DNA of 64,000 nt, taken from the NCBI RefSeq assembly GCF_001685355.1, contig NZ_CP016438.1, positions 1,116,001-1,180,000 of the forward strand, read 5' to 3'. Below the pieces are notes generated by a model that saw nothing but the letters and a program-made list of their open reading frames with translations, was not told the DNA's origin and did not search any database. The translations under genes and the position numbers were made by a program. This DNA comes from Streptomyces lincolnensis. Its GTDB lineage: Bacteria > Actinomycetota > Actinomycetes > Streptomycetales > Streptomycetaceae. Positions 25,185 to 34,627 of the stretch are shown here, one piece after another (the first letter of the stretch is position 1; every line of letters starts with the position of its first letter).

Positions 25185-26792
25185 CTACACGTCACCGGCG
25201 CGTCGGCGGCGCACGCCGGCGCCGATCGCCCAGCCGAGTCCGCCCGCGGCGACCAGGACGAGGGCGATCTCCGGCAGGATGCCCAGCCGGGTGGCGGGCG
25301 TCTGCGAGGAACGCAGGGGGACCTTCTGCACCAGCGAGTCGGCCACGAACATGCCCGTCTTCTGCGTGATCCGCCCGTCCGGCATGATGATCGCGCTGAC
25401 GCCGCTGGTCACGGGGACGGTGACGGTCCGGCTGTGTTCGACGGCGCGCACCCGGGACATGGCGAGCTGCTGGTAGGTCATCTCGCTGCGGTCGAAGGTC
25501 GCGTTGTTGCTGGGCACGGAGATCATCTGGGCGCCGTCGGTGACCTCGGAGCGCACGGCCCAGTCGAAGGCCGCCTCGTAGCAGGTGACCAGGCCGACCT
25601 TGGCGCCGTCCATGGTGAACACGCCCGGCTTGCTGCCCCGGCTGAAGTCCTGGCGGACCATGGAGGTCCATTCGCTGTTGATCGCCCCGATGAGGGAGCG
25701 CAGCGGGAGGTACTCGCCGAACGGCTGGATCTGGCGCTTGTCGTAGGTGTCGGTCGGTCCCTTGACCGGGTCCCACAGGATCTGCTCGTTGTAGAGCTTG
25801 CCGTCGCGCTCGACGACTCCGCCGACCGAGATCGGCACGCCGATCGCCTTGGCCGCCCGGTCGATGACGGCGGCCGCGTCGGGGTTGGCGAAGGGGTCGA
25901 CGTCGGAGGAGTTCTCCGGCCACAGCACGAAGTCGGGCTGGGCGACCTTGCCCGCCTTGACCTCGGCGGCCAGTCGCTCGGTCTCGCGCACGTGGTAGTC
26001 GAGCACGGCCCGGCGCTGGGCGTTGAAGTCCAGGCCCGCGCGGGGCACGTTGCCCTGGATGGCCGCGACGGTCACGGTGCCGTCCTCGGCCTTGTCGCTC
26101 ACCAGCGGCCGGGCGGCCACCGCGCCCACGACCGGGACGGCCACGCTCAGCAGGGCGACGGCTGCGGCGGACCGGCGTACGACCTGTGTGCGCCGCTCCA
26201 TGAGCAGCCGCACGACCTCGTACAGGCCGAAGCCGCACAGGACGACCGCGAAGCCGAGGACCGGGGTGCCGCCCACCGCGGCGAGCGGCAGGAAGACACC
26301 GTCCGCCTGGCCGAAGGCGATCTTGCCCCAGGGGAAGCCGCTGAACGGCACACGCGCGCGTGCCGCCTCTCCGGCGATCCACACCGCGGCCGCCCACACC
26401 GGCCAGCCGGGCAGTTTCGAGACCGCCGCGACGCCCGCGCCGACCAGCGCGACGAAGATCGCCTCGATCGCCACCAGCGCCAGCCAGGGGCCGGGGCCCA
26501 CCTCCACGCCGGTCCACACCAGCAGTGGCAGCAGAAAGCCCAGGCCGAAGAGGTATCCGAGCCCCAGGCCCGCCTTCCAGCCACGGCCGCGCAGCACCCA
26601 GCCGAAACCGGCGAAGGCGGGCAGGGCCAGCCACCACAGGGGGCGGGGCGGGAAGCTGACGTAGAGCAGCACTCCGAAGAGCGCCGCGGCGGCGGCCGGA
26701 ACGAGTCGCACGAGCCGCGCCCCGAGCGATGCGGGGGCGGTCGGGGGCGTTACCTGGTCCGACTCGTCCACGGAAGTTGCGGTGACGGTCAC
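25185..26792 (-). CDS. lnt: Apolipoprotein N-acyltransferase
   Basis: 535 aa from the GTG at 26792; the frame reaches 26921 but those extra residues are Cys/Arg-rich shadow. About six N-terminal membrane helices (30-225) are followed by the nitrilase domain. The catalytic set is visible: Glu293 in LWPENSS, Lys352 in YDKRQIQPFGEY, Glu360 and Cys404-Tyr-Glu in LVTCYEAAF, and a final membrane helix closes the protein. It N-acylates the diacylglyceryl-cysteine of lipoproteins at the membrane. Start remains somewhat uncertain because no clear Shine-Dalgarno precedes it. Confidence 0.92.
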   Translation of the reverse strand: MTVTATSVDESDQVTPPTAPASLGARLVRLVPAAAAALFGVLLYVSFPPRPLWWLALPAFAGFGWVLRGRGWKAGLGLGYLFGLGFLLPLLVWTGVEVGPGPWLALVAIEAIFVALVGAGVAAVSKLPGWPVWAAAVWIAGEAARARVPFSGFPWGKIAFGQADGVFLPLAAVGGTPVLGFAVVLCGFGLYEVVRLLMERRTQVVRRSAAAVALLSVAVPVVGAVAARPLVSDKAEDGTVTVAAIQGNVPRAGLDFNAQRRAVLDYHVRETERLAAEVKAGKVAQPDFVLWPENSSDVDPFANPDAAAVIDRAAKAIGVPISVGGVVERDGKLYNEQILWDPVKGPTDTYDKRQIQPFGEYLPLRSLIGAINSEWTSMVRQDFSRGSKPGVFTMDGAKVGLVTCYEAAFDWAVRSEVTDGAQMISVPSNNATFDRSEMTYQQLAMSRVRAVEHSRTVTVPVTSGVSAIIMPDGRITQKTGMFVADSLVQKVPLRSSQTPATRLGILPEIALVLVAAGGLGWAIGAGVRRRRAGDV

Positions 26793-27046
26793 TGTGGGAG
26801 TGTACGGCGGCCCCTCCCGGAGCCGACAGCGCGGTCCGGCCCGGCCCTCCCCCGCCCCGGGCCGCCTCGCGGGACCGCACGAGCAGCATCGTTCCTGCGC
26901 AACTCGGTCCAACTCGTCCACAAACCGGCCATCAGCCGTTACGGTGTGCCCAGTCTCTGTCGTACGGGCCGGTAACGCCCCGCGCGGTCGGGACCTGTGC
27001 AGGTCGGGGGCGACCGGGTTCGGGGGGCGGGGTGGGTTCCACAGGG

Positions 27047-28114
27047 ATGACGTCGGCGGCCGGTCAGGAGCCGGCGGCCGACGACGACAGACGCAACGGG
27101 GCGGACGCGGCGGGGGTGGTGATCCTCGGCGCGTGTGCCACCTGGTCGCTGATCACGGCGGCGGTGCACGGCGGGCGCCCGGAGGGTGTGCTGCTCGCGG
27201 TCCTGGCCGTGGCCGCCGGTTACGCCACGGGGCGGATCGGCGGCGCCCTGCTGCCGGTCGCCGCACCCTGTGCCGGCGCGCTGGCCGGAATCGGTCTGAC
27301 GGTGGGACTGCCGCGGCTCTCGCCGGGACCGGAGATCTTCACTCCGCTCGGGCACGCCGGTGCCAGCGCCGCCCTGCTGGCACTGTCCACCGGTGCCGCG
27401 TGCTGTGCCGCCTGGGCCGCCGAGACCCCGGCCCTGCGGCTGGCCCTGCACGTGCTGGCCGCCGGGGTCGCGGTGACCGCGGCCGCGGTCGGTTCGGCCG
27501 GCGGGTTCGTCGCCTGCGTCGCGGTGCTGCTGTGTTCGCTCGCCGCGGGCCGGGTGCGCCACCGTGGTCCGGGCATCGCCGGACTGGCCCTGTCCGTGGC
27601 CGTGACGACCGGGCTGACCTGGGCGGTCGCCGGCAACGCGGTGCCGAGCGGGCTCGCCGTGGCACTGGAGGGCCGGCTGACCCAGCACCGCATCGACCTG
27701 TGGCACGACGCCCTGCACATGGCCCGCGCGGACGCTGCCCTGGGAGTGGGCCCGGGGCGCTTCGGCGAGCTCAGCGGGACGGCGACCCGGACCCTGATAT
27801 CCGACGGCAAGCCCCATTCGGCACCACTTCAGCAGGCGGCCGAGCAGGGGATCGTCGGAGTGGTCCTGCTGGCGGCGGCCTTCTGCTGGATCCTGTACGC
27901 GTTGTGGCGCACCCGGCGACCCACGCCGGTGGCCCTCACGGCGGGCGCGGCCCTGACGGCGCTGGCGGCGATCGCCTGCGTGGGGAACGCGCTGAGCTTC
28001 ACCACCGTCTCAGCGGGCGCGGGACTCCTGGCGGGGCTGGCCACCGCGCGTCCCCTGATCGACGGGTCACCGCGTCACGAGGCGGACGCACGCCGCGGCG
28101 GAGTGGCTCCGTGA
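27047..28114 (+). CDS. O-antigen ligase (Wzy_C) family membrane protein
   Basis: About 355 aa, mostly Ala/Leu/Val-rich membrane helices. The loop after residue 205 has RIDLWHDALHMARADAALGVGPGRF and a later HSAPLQQAAEQGIVGVVLL (in two blocks), matching the Wzy_C pattern of an Arg, a GxGxG loop and an aromatic/His-to-Glu segment. Such proteins polymerise or ligate glycans at the outer face of the membrane; no polysaccharide cluster lies around it, so the substrate is open. A GTG at 27032 could add five residues. It is divergent from lnt and nearly touches the next convergent gene. Confidence 0.75.
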   Translation: MTSAAGQEPAADDDRRNGADAAGVVILGACATWSLITAAVHGGRPEGVLLAVLAVAAGYATGRIGGALLPVAAPCAGALAGIGLTVGLPRLSPGPEIFTPLGHAGASAALLALSTGAACCAAWAAETPALRLALHVLAAGVAVTAAAVGSAGGFVACVAVLLCSLAAGRVRHRGPGIAGLALSVAVTTGLTWAVAGNAVPSGLAVALEGRLTQHRIDLWHDALHMARADAALGVGPGRFGELSGTATRTLISDGKPHSAPLQQAAEQGIVGVVLLAAAFCWILYALWRTRRPTPVALTAGAALTALAAIACVGNALSFTTVSAGAGLLAGLATARPLIDGSPRHEADARRGGVAP

Positions 28115-28115
28115 G

Positions 28116-28652
28116 TCAGTGCGTCGCGCCCGACCGCAGCCGGTCCCTGATGACCCGGACGGCCGCCTCGGCGTCGTCCACGGTGATGGTGAACGTGTGG
28201 CCGTCCCACAGTTGCAGCACGACGCCCTCACCTCGTCGTACGACGACCGCGGTGCCCTTCTCGGGCCGCCAGCGGTAGCCCCAGCCGCCCCAGTGACGGG
28301 GGGTGACGAGCGGGGCGAACTCCGCGCCGGCGACGTGGTTGAGGGGGATGCGGCGGCGCGGCAGGCCGATGTGGCCGCAGCGCACTTCCAGGCAGTCCCG
28401 GTCGACCTTCATCGCGACATGGACGAAGGCGAGCGTGCCGAAGAGGACCAGCAGACCCGCGGCGATGCAGCCGACGACGGACATCGCGAGCGGTGCGACG
28501 CCGGATGTCCATGCCGAGTCGACGGCCAGTTCGATGCCGAGCGCCAGGAAGGCGGCTCCACCGAGTGCCAGCAGCCACTGGAACCGGTTGGAGGCGCGGC
28601 CGTGCCAGACCTCGGGGTACGGCGCGTCGTCGCCGTGGGGGTGGTCCCTCAT
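28116..28652 (-). CDS. Small membrane protein with PH-like C-terminal domain
   Basis: 178 aa. Two membrane helices (about 25-47 and 55-80) are followed by a soluble part with PLNHVAGAEFAPLVTPRHWGGWGYRW and GTAVVVRRGEGVVLQLWDG (in separate blocks). That alternation resembles bacterial PH/DUF3093-like membrane proteins of actinomycetes. Function is unknown. It ends one base from the convergent Wzy-type gene. Confidence 0.7.
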   Translation of the reverse strand: MRDHPHGDDAPYPEVWHGRASNRFQWLLALGGAAFLALGIELAVDSAWTSGVAPLAMSVVGCIAAGLLVLFGTLAFVHVAMKVDRDCLEVRCGHIGLPRRRIPLNHVAGAEFAPLVTPRHWGGWGYRWRPEKGTAVVVRRGEGVVLQLWDGHTFTITVDDAEAAVRVIRDRLRSGATH

Positions 28653-28788
28653 GCCTACGAGACTACTCAGGTTTCGCTGCGGCGATAGCTCGTTGCGGAG
28701 GGTGACTGGGCCGGGCGGGGCACCGAGGACGGCGGGCGTCCGCTTCGTTCGTGCTCAGACGGGCGGGAGCGCGCGTGTGTGCCGTCGG

Positions 28789-29577
28789 TCACCTGGCGGG
28801 ACTGATCTCCTTGAGGAGGCGCCCCTCCTCGTAGGCCAGCGCGGCCTCGGGCAGGGCGATGCCCTCGCGGCCGCTCAGCAGCACCGTCAGGGTCCCGTCG
28901 GCGCCGGCCTGGGGCGCGGGCAGCTCGCCGATCCGGCGCAGCGCCTGGGCCGCGACCGCACCGGCGGAGCCGTGCAGGACGAGCGGCGGGGAGCCGGGGC
29001 GCTGCACGGCGGCGCGGATGCGCTCGGAGACCAGTTCGTAGTGGGTGCAGCCCAGGACGACGGTCGTCACGTCGTCGGGGGTGAGCGCCGCGGCCGCGGC
29101 GACGGCGGCGTCGATGGCCGCCTCGTCCGCGTGCTCGACGGCCTGGGCGAGCCCGTGGCAGGGCACCTCGGTGACGGTGACGCCGTCGGCGAACCGCTCG
29201 ATGAGGTCGCGCTGGTAGGGGCTGCCCGTGGTCGCGGGGGTCGCCCAGATCGCGAACGGGCCGCCGCCGGCCGCGGCCGGCTTGATAGCGGGGACCGTGC
29301 CGATGACCGGGATGCCGGGTTCGAGGCGGGCGCGCAGGGCGGGCAGGGCGTGCACGGTGGCGGTGTTGCAGCCGACGATCAGGGCGTCGGGCCGGTGCGC
29401 GGCGGCGGCCTCGGCGACGGCCACGGCACGCCGGGTGAGGTCCTCGGGGGTGCGCGGGCCCCAGGGCATGCCGTCGGGATCGAGGGAGAGCACGAGATGT
29501 GCGTCCGGTCGCAGACGCCGTACCGCGGCGGTGGCCGCCAGCAGACCGATTCCGGAGTCCATGAGCGCGATCTTCAC
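28789..29577 (-). CDS. Aspartate/glutamate racemase family protein (MurI-like)
   Basis: 262 aa. Both catalytic cysteines are present: Cys70 in IVGCNTATVHAL and Cys177 in VLGCTHYELV, along with the N-terminal DSGIG (7-11) for substrate carboxylate binding. GTG at 29577 starts the reading frame. Glutamate racemase supplies D-glutamate for peptidoglycan; the fold and both Cys favour a true racemase. Streptomyces usually carry murI elsewhere near nuclease genes, so this may be a second, specialised racemase. It is divergent from the HpnB-like gene. Confidence 0.85.
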   Translation of the reverse strand: MKIALMDSGIGLLAATAAVRRLRPDAHLVLSLDPDGMPWGPRTPEDLTRRAVAVAEAAAAHRPDALIVGCNTATVHALPALRARLEPGIPVIGTVPAIKPAAAGGGPFAIWATPATTGSPYQRDLIERFADGVTVTEVPCHGLAQAVEHADEAAIDAAVAAAAALTPDDVTTVVLGCTHYELVSERIRAAVQRPGSPPLVLHGSAGAVAAQALRRIGELPAPQAGADGTLTVLLSGREGIALPEAALAYEEGRLLKEISPAR

Positions 29578-29634
29578 CCGGCCACGATAGACGATGTGCC
29601 GTTCCCGGCCGCTCCCGTGGGGCAGACTGCGCGC

Positions 29635-30810
29635 GTGAGCGCCATCGCGTGGACTGCCGTCGGATCACTCGTCGCCTGGCTGTGGCTGCTGCTGGGCCAG
29701 GGCTTCTTCTGGCGCACGGACGTCAGGCTCCCGGCCCGGAGGGAACTTCCCACCTGGCCGTCGGTCTGTGTCGTCGTACCGGCCCGTGACGAGGCGGCGG
29801 TGCTGCCGGTGAGCCTGCCGTCACTGCTCGCCCAGGACTATCCGGGTCCCGCGGAGGTCTTCCTCGTCGACGACGGCAGCACGGACGGCACCGGGGAGCT
29901 GGCCAGGCGATTGGCGGACCGGCACGGCGGGCTGCCGTTGACCGTGGGCTCTCCGGGCGAGCCGCCCGCGGGCTGGACCGGCAAGCTGTGGGCCGTACGT
30001 CACGGAATCGGCCTGGCACGCGCGCGTGGCCCCGAGTACCTGCTGCTGACGGACGCCGACATCGCCCACGCCCCGGACAGTCTGCGACGGTTGGTCGCGG
30101 CGGCCGACACCGGCGGTTTCGACGTCGTCTCCCAGATGGCCCGGCTGCGGGTGGAGAGCCTGTGGGAGCGGCTCGTGGTGCCGGCCTTCGTCTACTTCTT
30201 CGCCCAGCTGTACCCGTTCCGCCGGATCGGCAGGAAGGGCAGCCGGACGGCGGCAGCGGCGGGCGGCTGCGTGCTGCTGCGGACCGAGGCCGCCGAGCGG
30301 GCCCGGATCCCGGACGCCATTCGGCAGGCCGTCATCGACGACGTGGCGCTCGCCCGCGCCGTCAAGGGCGGCGGCGGGCACATCTGGCTGGGGCTGGCGG
30401 AACGCGTGGACAGCGTGCGCCCGTATCCGCGGCTGCACGATCTGTGGCGCATGGTGTCGCGCAGCGCGTACGCGCAACTGCGGCACAACCCCGTGCTGCT
30501 GCTCGGCACGGTGGCCGGGCTGGTGCTGGTCTATCTGGTACCGCCGGCGGCCGTGGTCCTGGGGCCGGTGACGGGGAGCGCGGCGGCCACCCTCGCCGGT
30601 GGGCTCGCGTGGCTGGTGATGACCGGGACGTATCTGCCGATGCTCCGTTACTACCGGCAGCCGGTGTGGCTCGCTCCCCTCCTGCCGTTCACCGCGTTCC
30701 TCTATCTCCTCATGACGGTCGATTCCGCGGTGCAGCACTACCGGGGGCGCGGCGCGGCCTGGAAGGGCCGCACCTACACCCGCCCGGACGCCGTCGCAGA
30801 CGAGAGCTGA
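29635..30810 (+). CDS. hpnB: HpnB-like family 2 glycosyltransferase
   Basis: 391 aa from the GTG at 29635. A membrane helix opens the protein, followed by the GT2 core: CVVVPARDEAAVLPVSL, FLVDDGSTDGT, the metal-binding LLLTDADIAHAPDS and the acceptor-site IDDVALARAVKG, then two to three C-terminal membrane helices. PAGWTGKLWAV and AFVYFFAQLYPFRRI are typical of HpnB proteins, which are linked to hopanoid biosynthesis in other bacteria. No squalene or hopene gene is nearby here, so the lipid acceptor is inferred only from family membership. Confidence 0.82.
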   Translation: MSAIAWTAVGSLVAWLWLLLGQGFFWRTDVRLPARRELPTWPSVCVVVPARDEAAVLPVSLPSLLAQDYPGPAEVFLVDDGSTDGTGELARRLADRHGGLPLTVGSPGEPPAGWTGKLWAVRHGIGLARARGPEYLLLTDADIAHAPDSLRRLVAAADTGGFDVVSQMARLRVESLWERLVVPAFVYFFAQLYPFRRIGRKGSRTAAAAGGCVLLRTEAAERARIPDAIRQAVIDDVALARAVKGGGGHIWLGLAERVDSVRPYPRLHDLWRMVSRSAYAQLRHNPVLLLGTVAGLVLVYLVPPAAVVLGPVTGSAAATLAGGLAWLVMTGTYLPMLRYYRQPVWLAPLLPFTAFLYLLMTVDSAVQHYRGRGAAWKGRTYTRPDAVADES

Positions 30811-30814
30811 GCGG

Positions 30815-32071
30815 TCACTTCCGGCCGGGAGTCCAGTTCATGCCCCACCCGTAGGCGTGGTCGACGGTGCGCTGCGGGCTCACGCCGCGTTCCGGCACCA
30901 GGTAGCGGGCTTCGCGCTGGACGACGAGGTCGTCGCCGGTGTTGGTGATCAGGGCGAGCGCGCACACCGTGGAGGGGACCGTGCACTCGTCGAGGGAGAA
31001 GTCGATCGCGGCGCCGTGCTGCGGCTGGAGGGTGACCGTGGCGTGCAGGTCGGCGAAGGAGCGGGCGCCTTCGTAGATGGTGACGAAGACGAGGATGCGC
31101 CGCAGGGCCTGCTTGTGGTCGAGGTTGACGGTGAGGTTCTCGCCGCTGCTGACGGCGCCGGTGCGGTCGTCGCCGTCGAGATGGATGTACGGCGGCCGGC
31201 GCAGGTCGCCGAAGGCGTTGCCGAGCGCCTGGACGACACCCTTGCTGCCGTCGGTCAGTTCGTACAGGGCGCACAGATCCAGGTCGAGGTCGGCGTGCAT
31301 GGCGACCGCCCGGCCGAGCTTGGCGCCCCACCCCGAGAACTGCTTGTGCACCTCCCAGTTGAGGTTCACGTGCAGCGCGCCCGATGTGCCGCCCTGTTTG
31401 GTCAGGGAGACGGAGGGGGCCGCCTTGGTGAGCGTGACCTTGCTGAGGCGGACCGGGGCCGTAGGGGGAGCCGACGACGGGGGCGGCGGTGCGGTGACCG
31501 GGGAGACGGGGGCGGCTGCGGTGGCCGGTGCAGGTGCGGTCTGCTGCGGCTCGTCGACCGAAATACCGAAGTCCGTGGCGAGCCCTTCGAGCCCGCTGCC
31601 GTAGCCCTGTCCTACCGCGCGGAATTTCCAGGCGCCCTGCCGCCTATAGAACTCACCCAATACGAAAGCGGTTTCTACGGTTGCACCGTTGCTCTCGAAA
31701 CGGGTGATGGCCGTTCCTCCATCGGCATCCCGCACCTCGATGTAAAGATCCCGCACCGCAGCAAACGTGCCCCCGTCGCAGGAGGCGGCCAGCACCACGG
31801 TCTCGATCGCGGGCTCCACGCGCGCGAGATCGACGAGCAGGGTGTCGGTCACCCGGCCGCCCTCGTCCCGTTTGCCCTCGTGCCGGACCGCGCCGGAGGA
31901 GTGCGCGGGCTGGTTGTAGAAGACGAAGTCCGCGTCCGAACGGACTTTGCCGCCCACCAGCAGCAACGCCGAGGCGTCCGCGTCGGGCACACCCGGGCCG
32001 GAGCGCCAGCCCAGTTCGACGCGCAGCGCCGCCGTGGGCACCGGAGCGTTGGACCCCTTCGACATCGACAT
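30815..32071 (-). CDS. Double TerD-domain (tellurium resistance family) protein
   Basis: 418 aa from the ATG at 32071 ([12 protein letters not shown]). TerD domain 1 spans about 10-175 ([41 protein letters not shown]). A Pro/Ala/Thr-rich linker follows (175-215), and a second, diverged TerD domain runs to the end ([25 protein letters not shown]). The calcium-binding aspartates typical of TerD are recognisable in both. The protein likely acts in a stress or surface complex like other actinomycete TerD proteins; tellurite resistance itself is not implied. Confidence 0.85.
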   Translation of the reverse strand: MSMSKGSNAPVPTAALRVELGWRSGPGVPDADASALLLVGGKVRSDADFVFYNQPAHSSGAVRHEGKRDEGGRVTDTLLVDLARVEPAIETVVLAASCDGGTFAAVRDLYIEVRDADGGTAITRFESNGATVETAFVLGEFYRRQGAWKFRAVGQGYGSGLEGLATDFGISVDEPQQTAPAPATAAAPVSPVTAPPPPSSAPPTAPVRLSKVTLTKAAPSVSLTKQGGTSGALHVNLNWEVHKQFSGWGAKLGRAVAMHADLDLDLCALYELTDGSKGVVQALGNAFGDLRRPPYIHLDGDDRTGAVSSGENLTVNLDHKQALRRILVFVTIYEGARSFADLHATVTLQPQHGAAIDFSLDECTVPSTVCALALITNTGDDLVVQREARYLVPERGVSPQRTVDHAYGWGMNWTPGRK

Positions 32072-32216
32072 GTCTGCCCCCATCACGTGTCGGCGCGCCA
32101 GGTCTCGCCCCTGGCAGCCCCGTCGGCTTGTCTACCCGGTCAACCTATTCTCCGGCACAGCGAACTCCCATGCGTCGTACAGGAAGACGATCCGCCAACC
32201 CCCGGTAACCCGCCGG

Positions 32217-32271
32217 GAACTCGGCTTTTACACCCGGTCAAGCCCGCGCCCCGCCCCTTTTTGCCGAGTTC
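32217..32271. promoter_or_regulatory. Inverted repeat in the TerD/DUF6643 divergent region
   Basis: GAACTCGGC (32217-32225) and GCCGAGTTC (32263-32271) are perfect 9-bp arms around 37 bp that contain a T-run. The surrounding 295 bp divergent region (32072-32365) is unusually low in GC for this window and holds no gene. The repeat may be a regulatory element or an attenuator-like hairpin. Confidence 0.4.
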
Positions 32272-32365
32272 GCTCGCATTGGGGATCCCACGTCACTGCC
32301 GACACGGAAAACAACCCTCTTATCGGTCTCCCCAACCAGCACATCGTGGGCTTAACTTATGTGCC

Positions 32366-32815
32366 ATGACCTCCCCCCGCTCCACTTATGGCGGCGGCTA
32401 CTACTCCGCCTCCTTCCCGGACACTCCGATCTACGACAGGCTCGTGGCCGAGCGGGGGACCCCGCAGATCGCTCCGATCCGGGTCCCCGCCGAGTACGAC
32501 ACGCCGCGCAGCTATCTGCCCGCGCTGCCGTCGGCACTCCCCGCCCTTCCGGCGGGTCCGTCCCAGCCCTCCTACGGCTATCCGCAGGCGCAGCAGCCCT
32601 CTCCGTTGCAGCAGGCGCCCGCGGCGTACATCCCGCAGCAGGCTGCCGCGCCACGCGGTTACCCGGGCCAGCAGCCGCAGCAACAGCCGCGACCGGCCGG
32701 TCCCGGTATGGGCATGGGCACCGGCTACGAGGCGATGCGCCCGGCCGCGCCCCGGCCGACGCCGGCTCCCTATCAGGACCAGTACAACAACCAGCAGCAG
32801 TACCGCGGCTACTGA
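32366..32815 (+). CDS. DUF6643 family Pro/Gln-rich protein
   Basis: 149 aa. The conserved N-terminus reads MTSPRSTYGGGYYSASFPD followed by TPIYDRLVAERGTPQIAPIR. The rest is low complexity, rich in Pro, Gln, Ala, Gly and Tyr, and ends in QQQYRGY. No membrane segment or signal peptide is visible. I recognise it as a small Streptomyces family of unknown function. It is divergent from the double TerD gene and 43 bp ahead of the MOSC gene, which may be co-transcribed. Confidence 0.8.
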   Translation: MTSPRSTYGGGYYSASFPDTPIYDRLVAERGTPQIAPIRVPAEYDTPRSYLPALPSALPALPAGPSQPSYGYPQAQQPSPLQQAPAAYIPQQAAAPRGYPGQQPQQQPRPAGPGMGMGTGYEAMRPAAPRPTPAPYQDQYNNQQQYRGY

Positions 32816-32858
32816 CGCCCGCCCCCGGGCTGTCCGTGCCACCTGGCACGATGGCCTC

Positions 32859-33686
32859 ATGGGGAATGCGCTGCTGCGGTCGATTCACGTTCATCCGGTC
32901 AAGGCGTTCCGGGGCCTGGCGCCCCGGGAGGCCGCCGTGGAGCCCTGGGGGCTGGCCGGAGACAGGCGCTGGGTGCTGATCGACGACGGGGGAAAGGTCG
33001 TCACGCAACGCCAGCAACCCCGCCTCGCGCCTGCCGCCGCCGAGCTTCTGCCCGGCGGCGGCGTTCGGCTGTCCGCGCCCGGCATGGCGCCGTTGACCGT
33101 CCCCGTTCCGCAGCGGTCCCTCGCGGTCCCGGTGGAGATCTTCCGCGACAAGGTCGAGGCGGTGCCCGCCGACGACGCGGCCGCGCACGCCTGGTGCAGC
33201 ACGTATCTCGGCGCCGACGTGCGCCTGGTGTACATGGACGACCCGGCCACACGCCGCCCGGTCGACCCGGAGTACGCACTGCCCGGTGAGACCGTCTCGT
33301 TCGCCGACGGCTATCCGCTGCTGCTCACCACCACAGCCTCCCTCGACGCCCTCAACTCGCTGATCTCCCAGGGCGGTCACGCGCAGGAGGGCCCCCTGCC
33401 CATGAACCGTTTCCGGCCGAACGTGGTCGTCTCGGGCACCGCCGCCTGGGCGGAGGACGACTGGTCGCGTGTCGCCATCGGCGAGGTCTCCTTCCGGGTC
33501 GCCAAGACGTGCGGTCGGTGCGTGGTGACGACGACCGACCAGGACACCACCGAGCGTGGCAAGGAGCCCTTGTTCACGCTCGGACGGCACCGCCGGCTCG
33601 GCGGGAAGCTCGTCTTCGGCCAGAACCTGGTGCCCGAGTCCCGCGGCACGATCCGGGTCGGCGATCCGGTCACCGTCCTCGACTGA
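32859..33686 (+). CDS. MOSC domain-containing protein
   Basis: 275 aa. An N-terminal MOSC_N beta-barrel (residues 1-120; HPVKAFRGL, GLAGDRRWVLID) precedes the MOSC domain, which includes NRFRPNVVVSGT and the conserved KTCGRCVVTTTDQDT with its CxxC. MOSC proteins move sulfur or reduce N-hydroxylated compounds with molybdenum cofactor; the soluble YcbX/mARC-like architecture fits the latter. The ATG at 32859 was chosen because the preceding frame belongs to the DUF6643 region. Confidence 0.88.
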   Translation: MGNALLRSIHVHPVKAFRGLAPREAAVEPWGLAGDRRWVLIDDGGKVVTQRQQPRLAPAAAELLPGGGVRLSAPGMAPLTVPVPQRSLAVPVEIFRDKVEAVPADDAAAHAWCSTYLGADVRLVYMDDPATRRPVDPEYALPGETVSFADGYPLLLTTTASLDALNSLISQGGHAQEGPLPMNRFRPNVVVSGTAAWAEDDWSRVAIGEVSFRVAKTCGRCVVTTTDQDTTERGKEPLFTLGRHRRLGGKLVFGQNLVPESRGTIRVGDPVTVLD

Positions 33687-33913
33687 CACCCGGGCCGCGC
33701 CGCCGCCCATGACCGGACCCGCACGGGCCGGACCGGCCTCTCCCGTTCCGTCGCCGACCCCGGGAACCCGTCCCCGGGGCCCGGGCGTTGGGCCTGTGGA
33801 TGAGAAGTTCATGAGTGGTCCCGGCACGGGTGATTTCGCTCTCTCTTTGACCGGGTCGGCGCGTGAACGGCGGCGACGGGGGTTATCACGGAGCGGGAAG
33901 GGGGTGCGGGACG

Positions 33914-34519
33914 GTGCGCGCAATCAGTGGTCTGTGGCGCTGGCGGCACAACCCGCTGCGCCGGGGAACCGATCTGCTCGAAGCCTGGACGGCACTGACG
34001 GCTCTGCTGTTGATCCTGGTCGCCGGGCCGGTGATCGGCGCACTCGTCGGCGGCGCCGCCCAGGACGTGCTCCAGGAGTCGGTGCGCGAACAGCGCGAGG
34101 TCAGACACGAGGTGACGGCCACCGTGGCCCGCAAGCTGGACCGCTCCCCGCTGGACGCCGACCCCGAGACCTCCTCCGGCAGGGACCTGCGCAGCCGGGT
34201 CGTCGCCGACTGGACCGCACCGGACGGCACCTCCCACCACGGCACGGTGCTGGCCGCGCTCCAGAATCCGCGCCCCGGCGACCACTTCACCCTCTGGACG
34301 GACCCGCACGGCCGACTGGTGGCCCGGCCGCTGGACTCCGCCACGGCGACCACCCATGCCGTCCTCGCCGGCTTCGGCGCGGCGCTGCTCACGGCGGGTG
34401 TCGTGGAGGCCGGCCGACGCCTGGCGGTATGGCGCATGGTCCGTCGCCGGTACGCCCGTTGGGACCGGGCCTGGGACCGGGCGGGCCCGGACTGGGGCAG
34501 GACCGGCACCGGCAGCTGA
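33914..34519 (+). CDS. Rv1733c-like two-helix membrane protein
   Basis: 201 aa from a GTG at 33914 (VRAISGLWRWRHNPLRRGTD). Two membrane helices (about 27-50 and 145-170) enclose an extracytoplasmic domain with TATVARKLDRSPLDADPE and GDHFTLWTDPHGRLVARPL. The WRxNPLRRxxD N-terminus is characteristic of the actinobacterial Rv1733c family. Function is unknown. A longer frame to 33863 exists, but GGGAAGGGGG close to the GTG favours the shorter form. Confidence 0.75.
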   Translation: MRAISGLWRWRHNPLRRGTDLLEAWTALTALLLILVAGPVIGALVGGAAQDVLQESVREQREVRHEVTATVARKLDRSPLDADPETSSGRDLRSRVVADWTAPDGTSHHGTVLAALQNPRPGDHFTLWTDPHGRLVARPLDSATATTHAVLAGFGAALLTAGVVEAGRRLAVWRMVRRRYARWDRAWDRAGPDWGRTGTGS

Positions 34520-34627
34520 CGGCCTTCCGGCTCTGGTCAACCCACCACCTGCGCGCACGCTACGGTGGACCGGCCGAACGCATGCGGTATCGACCCGCGT
34601 ATCACGAGGTGGGGGCACATCAACGCC

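Noticed and set aside
25434..26975. 513-aa open frame on the plus strand
   Set aside because: Antisense to lnt; repetitive His/Gly/Asp composition with no recognisable fold.
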